Assembly (NCBI RefSeq): GCF_020447315.1
Contig: NZ_JAJADQ010000008.1
Span: forward strand, 280,071 to 344,070
DNA length: 64,000 bases
DNA from: Hymenobacter nitidus
Lineage (GTDB): Bacteria; Bacteroidota; Bacteroidia; Cytophagales; Hymenobacteraceae
Reading direction: 5' to 3'
Below, in pieces: positions 59,887 through 64,000 of the stretch; within the stretch, counting starts at the first letter, position 1, and the number at the start of each line of letters is the position of its first letter. The notes below the pieces were generated by a model that was not told the origin of the DNA, ran no database searches, and saw only the letters and a program-made list of their open reading frames with translations. A program made the translations under genes and the position numbers.

Positions 59887-61617
59887 ATGAAGCCGCCATC
59901 CTGCTCTTGTCTCCCCGGGCCCCCTTTTGCCCCGCATCGTAGTGCTGCCCAAGGCCCCGGGCCATGGGTGGCCGCCAGCCTGAAACTGCTGACCAGCCTG
60001 TGGCTGCTGGCCCAGGCCGCAACGCCTGCTTCCGCCCAGACTCGCCCACGCGCTGCGGCCGGCCCGGCTGCCAGCCAGGTACGCATTGCCGACGGCGTGC
60101 TGGAGGGTAGCACCACGGCGGCCGGCATCCGCACGTTTAAGGGCGTGCCGTTTGGGGCGCCGCCGGTGGGGCCGCTGCGCTGGAAAGAGCCCCAGCCAGT
60201 GAAAAAATGGGCGGGGGTGCGGGCCGCCAAGCAGTTCGGGCCCCGGGCCATGCAGCTGCCCCTCTACGGCGACATGAATTTTCGCTCGAATGGGGTGAGC
60301 GAAGATTGCCTCTACCTCAACATCTGGACGCCAGCCCAATCGGCTACGGCGGGCCTGCCGGTGCTGGTGTATTTCTACGGCGGCGGGTTCCAGGCCGGCG
60401 ACGGCTCTGAGCCGCGCTACGACGGCGAAAGCATGGCCCGGCGCGGGATTGTGGCCGTCACGGTCAACTACCGGCTGGGCGTGTTCGGCTTTCTGGCCCA
60501 CCCCGAGCTGACCCACGAAACCGGGCACCGCTCGTCCGGCAACTACGGCTTCCTGGACCAGCAGGCGGCTTTGCGCTGGGTGCAGCAGAATATTGCCGCT
60601 TTCGGCGGCGACCCGCAGCAGGTCACCATTGCCGGCGAGTCGGCCGGCTCCATGTCGGTGAGTGCCCAGATGGTGTCGCCCTTATCCCGCAACCTGTTTG
60701 CCCGCGCCATCGGCGAAAGCGGCTCGATGCTGAACACCGGCTTTGGCCCCGTGGTACTGGCCCAGGGGGAGCAGGCCGGCCTGGCCTTTGGGGCCAGCGT
60801 GGGCGCTACTTCCCTGGCCGCGCTACGGGCCATGCCGGCCCAGCAGCTGCTGGAAGCAGCCGGCAAGCCCGGCGCGGCGCGGTTTCAACCCACCATCGAC
60901 GGCTATTTCTTTCTGCTGGAACCGGCCAAAACCTTTGCCGCCGGCCAGCAAAACAAGGTGCCGCTGCTCGTGGGCTGGAACTCCCAGGAAATGAACGCCG
61001 GCTTTCTGCTGGGCCCGCAGCCCGCCACGGCAGAAAACTTCCGGGCGGTGGTGCACACGCTCTACGGCAGCCGCGCCGAGGAAACCCTGCAGCTCTACCC
61101 GGCCGCCACCGATGCCCAGGCCCAGCAGTCGGCCACTGACCTGGCCGGTGACCGGTTTATTGCCTACAGCACCTGGAAATGTGCCGATGCTCACCGGCAA
61201 ACCGGCGGCCAGCCCGTGTACCGCTACCTCTACGCCCACCCGCGCCCACCCATGACGGCCGCCATGGGCAATGCCACGGCGGGCCTGGCGGGCGGCGTTA
61301 TCAAAGGCGCGGCGGCCGCGCAAGTGCCACCTCAGGGCGCGGTGCATTCCGCCGAAATTGAATACGCCCTGGGCAATCTGGCAACCAACAAGGTGTTTGC
61401 CTGGATGCCGGCCGACTACAAAGTGTCGGAAACGCTGCAGAGCTACTTCGCCAACTTCGTGAAAACCGGCAACCCCAACAGCCCGGAGCTGCCCGCGTGG
61501 CCCGCTTTCGACGGCTCCGGCAACGGGCAGGTGCTGCGCGTAGGCGTGACCACCAAAGCCGAGCCCGAAGCCCACCGCCCCCGCTACCTTTTCCTGGATC
61601 AGCTGCCCGCCCGGTAA
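59887..61617 (+). CDS. Secreted carboxylesterase (type B family)
   Basis: 576 residues from ATG 59887, which opens a rather long, Pro-rich signal region ending ASAQ. The type B esterase pattern is complete: GVPFGAPPVGPLRWK, SEDCLYLNIWTP, the oxyanion-hole GGGFQAGDGS, the nucleophile GESAGSMSV, VNYRLGVFGFL and later an H in GAVHSAEIEYALGN as the catalytic His. It hydrolyses carboxylic esters outside the cytoplasm. The natural substrate is unknown. The gene at 61626 follows after 8 bases, so the two are probably co-transcribed. Confidence 0.9.
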   Translation: MKPPSCSCLPGPPFAPHRSAAQGPGPWVAASLKLLTSLWLLAQAATPASAQTRPRAAAGPAASQVRIADGVLEGSTTAAGIRTFKGVPFGAPPVGPLRWKEPQPVKKWAGVRAAKQFGPRAMQLPLYGDMNFRSNGVSEDCLYLNIWTPAQSATAGLPVLVYFYGGGFQAGDGSEPRYDGESMARRGIVAVTVNYRLGVFGFLAHPELTHETGHRSSGNYGFLDQQAALRWVQQNIAAFGGDPQQVTIAGESAGSMSVSAQMVSPLSRNLFARAIGESGSMLNTGFGPVVLAQGEQAGLAFGASVGATSLAALRAMPAQQLLEAAGKPGAARFQPTIDGYFFLLEPAKTFAAGQQNKVPLLVGWNSQEMNAGFLLGPQPATAENFRAVVHTLYGSRAEETLQLYPAATDAQAQQSATDLAGDRFIAYSTWKCADAHRQTGGQPVYRYLYAHPRPPMTAAMGNATAGLAGGVIKGAAAAQVPPQGAVHSAEIEYALGNLATNKVFAWMPADYKVSETLQSYFANFVKTGNPNSPELPAWPAFDGSGNGQVLRVGVTTKAEPEAHRPRYLFLDQLPAR

Positions 61618-61625
61618 GCTCCTAA

Positions 61626-62333
61626 ATGATGACGCTGCTGGCCCACTACGACGCGCTCCGGGCGGAAGCGCTCCGGCACTTTGCAAGCGGCACGCCTGCG
61701 CTGGACCCCTGGCTCAGGCCGGGCGCGGCCCCTGATACCCGGCGCGGCCTGACGCTGCTGGCCCGCCCGCCCGCGTCGGTTACGGCGGCTATTGAGGCGC
61801 TACTGGCCGATTTTCGCGGCCTGGAGCCCGCCCAGTATTACTACCCCGCAACGGATATTCACCTGACGATTCTGTCCCTGATTTCCTGTGCCAGCGGCTT
61901 TTCCCTAGACCTGATTGACCCCGCCGCCTACCAGGCCGCCGTGCGGGAAATTCTGCAGTCAGCGCACCCGTTTACTATTCGCTACGCGGGCCTCACGGCC
62001 TCGCCGGGCGCCCTCATCGTGCAGGGCTTTCCGCTGGATGAGGGCCTGGAAGAGCTGCGCGGCAAGGTGCGGGAGTACTTTCGCCGCTCCGGCCTGCGGC
62101 ACTCCATCGACCAGCGCTACCGGCTGCAAACGGCGCATTCCACCGTCGTGCGCTTCCGGAGTACGCTGCAGCAGCCAGTGCGTATGGCCGAGCGAATCCG
62201 GCGGGCTGAGCACCAGTTTATCGGCGATTTTGAAGTGGATACCGTGGAGCTGGTATTCAACGACTGGTACCAGCGGGCTGCCAACACGGTGCTGCTCGAA
62301 CGGGTTGTCCTGAACCGCGCCGCCTCCGGGTAG
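61626..62333 (+). CDS. 2H phosphoesterase-superfamily-like protein
   Basis: 235 residues. The two HxT/S motifs of the 2H superfamily are visible: DIHLTILSL (about residue 78) and TAHSTVVRF (about 166), ~88 residues apart as in 2'-5' RNA ligase/cyclic phosphodiesterase relatives. The family acts on 2',3'-cyclic phosphates or similar esters. No signal peptide is present, so it is cytoplasmic. It starts with two Met codons 8 bases after the esterase stop. The exact substrate is unknown. Confidence 0.75.
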   Translation: MMTLLAHYDALRAEALRHFASGTPALDPWLRPGAAPDTRRGLTLLARPPASVTAAIEALLADFRGLEPAQYYYPATDIHLTILSLISCASGFSLDLIDPAAYQAAVREILQSAHPFTIRYAGLTASPGALIVQGFPLDEGLEELRGKVREYFRRSGLRHSIDQRYRLQTAHSTVVRFRSTLQQPVRMAERIRRAEHQFIGDFEVDTVELVFNDWYQRAANTVLLERVVLNRAASG

Positions 62334-62455
62334 CCGGGCCAGCTTCGGGGGGCGTTGGTGCTTCTTTTGCCGATATTTGTGGTTCGTAAACAGGGGTGAA
62401 GCCTTGCAATATCCCTCGTCTCTCTTTTAGTGATATCCGCTTTTAGCTGTCAACT

Positions 62456-63055
62456 GTGAACCGTAAGAACCTTCTTTCCTGGCTGCCGCTGGTGTTGCTG
62501 GCGGTCGTGCTGCTCACCGATTTACGCCCCGTAGTGCTGGGCACGCTGCAGCGCGGACTGCTGGCTACCGGCCTGTGGCGGGCTGAGGCGCCGGTGGTGC
62601 CCGCGCCCGCGCCCAGCGTGCCGACGGGCGGACTTCCCTATCCGCACAACGTGGCGCTGCGCACCCTGGATGGCAAGGCACTCAGCCTGAGCGAGCTGAA
62701 GGGCAAGGTGGTGTTCGTGAACCTGTGGGCCAGCTGGTGCCCGCCCTGCGTGGCCGAAATGCCCGGTATTCATGCGCTGTACCAGAAAATGGACCCGGCC
62801 AAAGTCGCGTTTGTCATGATTTCCCTGGACGAGAATCCGGCCAGAGCCCAGGCCCTGCTCAGGCGGCGCAGCTACACCTTTCCGGTGTACTTTCCCACCG
62901 CCGCGCTGCCCGCGCCCTTCAACTCCAACTCCATTCCTTCCACCGTTATCCTGAGTCCCGATGGGCAGGTAGCCGCCCGCCACAACGGCATGGCCGACTA
63001 CGACACGCCCGAGTTCAAGGCGGCGCTGGAAAAGCTGGCCGCGCCGCGCCGCTAG
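62456..63055 (+). CDS. TlpA-type thioredoxin-like protein
   Basis: 199 residues. GTG start at 62456, which opens a signal/anchor segment (LLSWLPLVLLAVVLLTD). The thioredoxin fold follows from ~65 (VALRTLDGKALSLSELKGKV), with the redox motif WASWCPPC and the cis-Pro region SIPSTVILSPDGQV. It is a membrane-anchored periplasmic disulfide reductase. A weak -7-like GATATTTG lies at 62372-62379 with an unusually short 14-base distance to a TTG. Confidence 0.9.
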   Translation: MNRKNLLSWLPLVLLAVVLLTDLRPVVLGTLQRGLLATGLWRAEAPVVPAPAPSVPTGGLPYPHNVALRTLDGKALSLSELKGKVVFVNLWASWCPPCVAEMPGIHALYQKMDPAKVAFVMISLDENPARAQALLRRRSYTFPVYFPTAALPAPFNSNSIPSTVILSPDGQVAARHNGMADYDTPEFKAALEKLAAPRR

Positions 63056-63122
63056 CCTCCGGCACTGGCCAGCAGCCACCCCGCGGCCCGCCCGGATTTT
63101 CGGCCGGACGAGCCTGCAAGAG

Positions 63123-64000
63123 TTATTCGCGCATCAGCTTCACGCGGGCGCGCAGGCCGGGGCCTTCGAGCAGCAGGTAATAGAGCCCGGCCGGCGTTTG
63201 CTGCGGAGTGAAATCAAATGCGAGGCGGGACGTGGCCGGAGCGCACTGGCGGGTGCCCTGGGCCAAGCGCGCGCCCGTCGCCGACAGCAGCGTGTAGGTC
63301 AGGGTGCCCCCAAACTCGGTGGGGAGCAGCACTTCGTAGCGGCCGTCGGCGGATGGATTCGGGTAGGCCTGCACGGGTAGAGCAGTGCGGCTTGGACGGG
63401 CAGCGATGGTTTGGGGTCCGTCCGGTTCGGTGCCCTCGGGCAGCGTCAGGGCCGTGCGGGCGGCGGGGTTCTGGCGCCATACCTCAAAGCCCGACAGGTT
63501 GGCGTAGCCCCCCGACGTGGTAACGTTGATGGTGCCATCGGTAATGGCCGCCGTGAAGGGCCCGAGCCGGGCCCAGCTGCCCGCGCTGCCGCTGTTGTAG
63601 TTGGCCCGCACCACCTGGCCTTCCAGCCGAATGGTGTAGACTTCCGCTTTGTTGTCTTCCCACACATACAGGTACACGCTGTAGGTGCCGGCGGGCACGT
63701 TGCTCATCGTGGCCGCAATACTGGGCCCGTAAACCGAGCTGCGGATCATGCCGGCCCGGGTGGCATCGGTAGCCGGCACCAGCGGAATCGTTTGATTCGA
63801 GAAGGTGGAGCCCGGAACCTGGAAATTGGCGGCGCCGCTGCTGCCTACCCAATTCTGGCCGTCCAGCACAAGGGCCCCGCCGTTGATGTTCACGGCGCGG
63901 TAGAAGGTGGCCGTACCGGCGCTGGCGGTAAACGTAGCCGTAAGGGTCTTGTTCGCCGACATGGTCACTGCCAGCGGATTGGCCGTGCCCGTGGCCTCGC
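63123..64000 (-). CDS. C-terminal part of a T9SS cargo protein with malectin-like domain (partial)
   Basis: The frame is open to the window edge, so the 5' end is missing; the internal GTG at 63968 is not the start. The visible 292 residues begin with a repeat of the LAVTMSANKTLTATF kind. Next is a beta-sandwich (about 20-165: YRAVNINGGALVLDGQNW, VPAGTYSVYLYVWEDN) resembling malectin/carbohydrate-binding domains. A type A T9SS sorting domain ends the protein (VQAYPNPSADGRYEV .. GLYYLLLEGPG). It would be secreted and surface-bound, binding glycans. Confidence 0.8.
   Translation of the reverse strand, partial: EATGTANPLAVTMSANKTLTATFTASAGTATFYRAVNINGGALVLDGQNWVGSSGAANFQVPGSTFSNQTIPLVPATDATRAGMIRSSVYGPSIAATMSNVPAGTYSVYLYVWEDNKAEVYTIRLEGQVVRANYNSGSAGSWARLGPFTAAITDGTINVTTSGGYANLSGFEVWRQNPAARTALTLPEGTEPDGPQTIAARPSRTALPVQAYPNPSADGRYEVLLPTEFGGTLTYTLLSATGARLAQGTRQCAPATSRLAFDFTPQQTPAGLYYLLLEGPGLRARVKLMRE

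Overview
The window looks like a chromosomal segment of a high-GC member of the Bacteroidota, most likely a Hymenobacter or close relative (Cytophagales). The reasons are a GC-rich sequence, repeated Bacteroidota-type -7 boxes (TAnnTTTG) in front of genes, at least four secreted proteins ending in type IX secretion (T9SS) sorting domains, many lipoproteins, and a typical Hymenobacter gene repertoire. No rRNA, tRNA, CRISPR array, phage or integrase was seen.

Layout. 1-5.7 kb: the end of an unidentified gene, a coiled-coil lipoprotein, a sugar aminotransferase, a small membrane protein, a Gfo/Idh/MocA sugar dehydrogenase and an alpha/beta-hydrolase that lacks its nucleophile serine. 5.8-11.5 kb: a FAS1 lipoprotein, an outer-membrane protein, EcsC and DUF2459 proteins, and a SAM-I riboswitch leading into an amino-acid permease, probably for methionine. 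11.6-30 kb: a surface-glycan locus that makes a pseudaminic-acid-type nonulosonate (PseB, PseC, an SpsF-type cytidylyltransferase, a fused PseG-PseH, PseI). With it come an acyltransferase, a PIG-L deacetylase, a putative transferase, a polysaccharide deacetylase, a flippase, an FkbH-like protein and a GT4 glycosyltransferase. A T9SS cargo gene sits inside the locus on the opposite strand. 30-38 kb: ffh, a heparinase-like T9SS protein, a small lipoprotein, guanine deaminase and a four-CHRD-domain T9SS protein.

38-59.7 kb is an accessory stress island in two interleaved parts. The first is a low-oxygen/dormancy-type set: a Ca2+-type P-ATPase, an unusual truncated haemoglobin, three universal stress proteins plus the relic of a fourth, small membrane proteins, an L,D-transpeptidase, a degenerate amidohydrolase and an AdhP-type alcohol dehydrogenase. 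The second is a copper/heavy-metal efflux cluster (RND pump, adaptor, TolC, two heavy-metal-binding-domain proteins, a DUF305 protein and small His-rich proteins). Three promoters of the first part carry a Crp/Fnr-type palindrome at exactly the same distance (56.5 bp, centre to centre) from a CTTTG core, and two of them share about 98 bp of sequence. This points to one regulon. A sigma-54-like promoter followed by a short terminator-ended transcript lies just before the island, and a covarying copy of its terminator ends the island after adhP.

59.8-64 kb: a carboxylesterase, a 2H phosphoesterase-like protein, a TlpA-type thioredoxin and the end of another T9SS protein. The strongest candidates for something undescribed are the shared Crp/Fnr promoter architecture, the sigma-54/terminator RNA pair, and the unusual nonulosonate pathway set.
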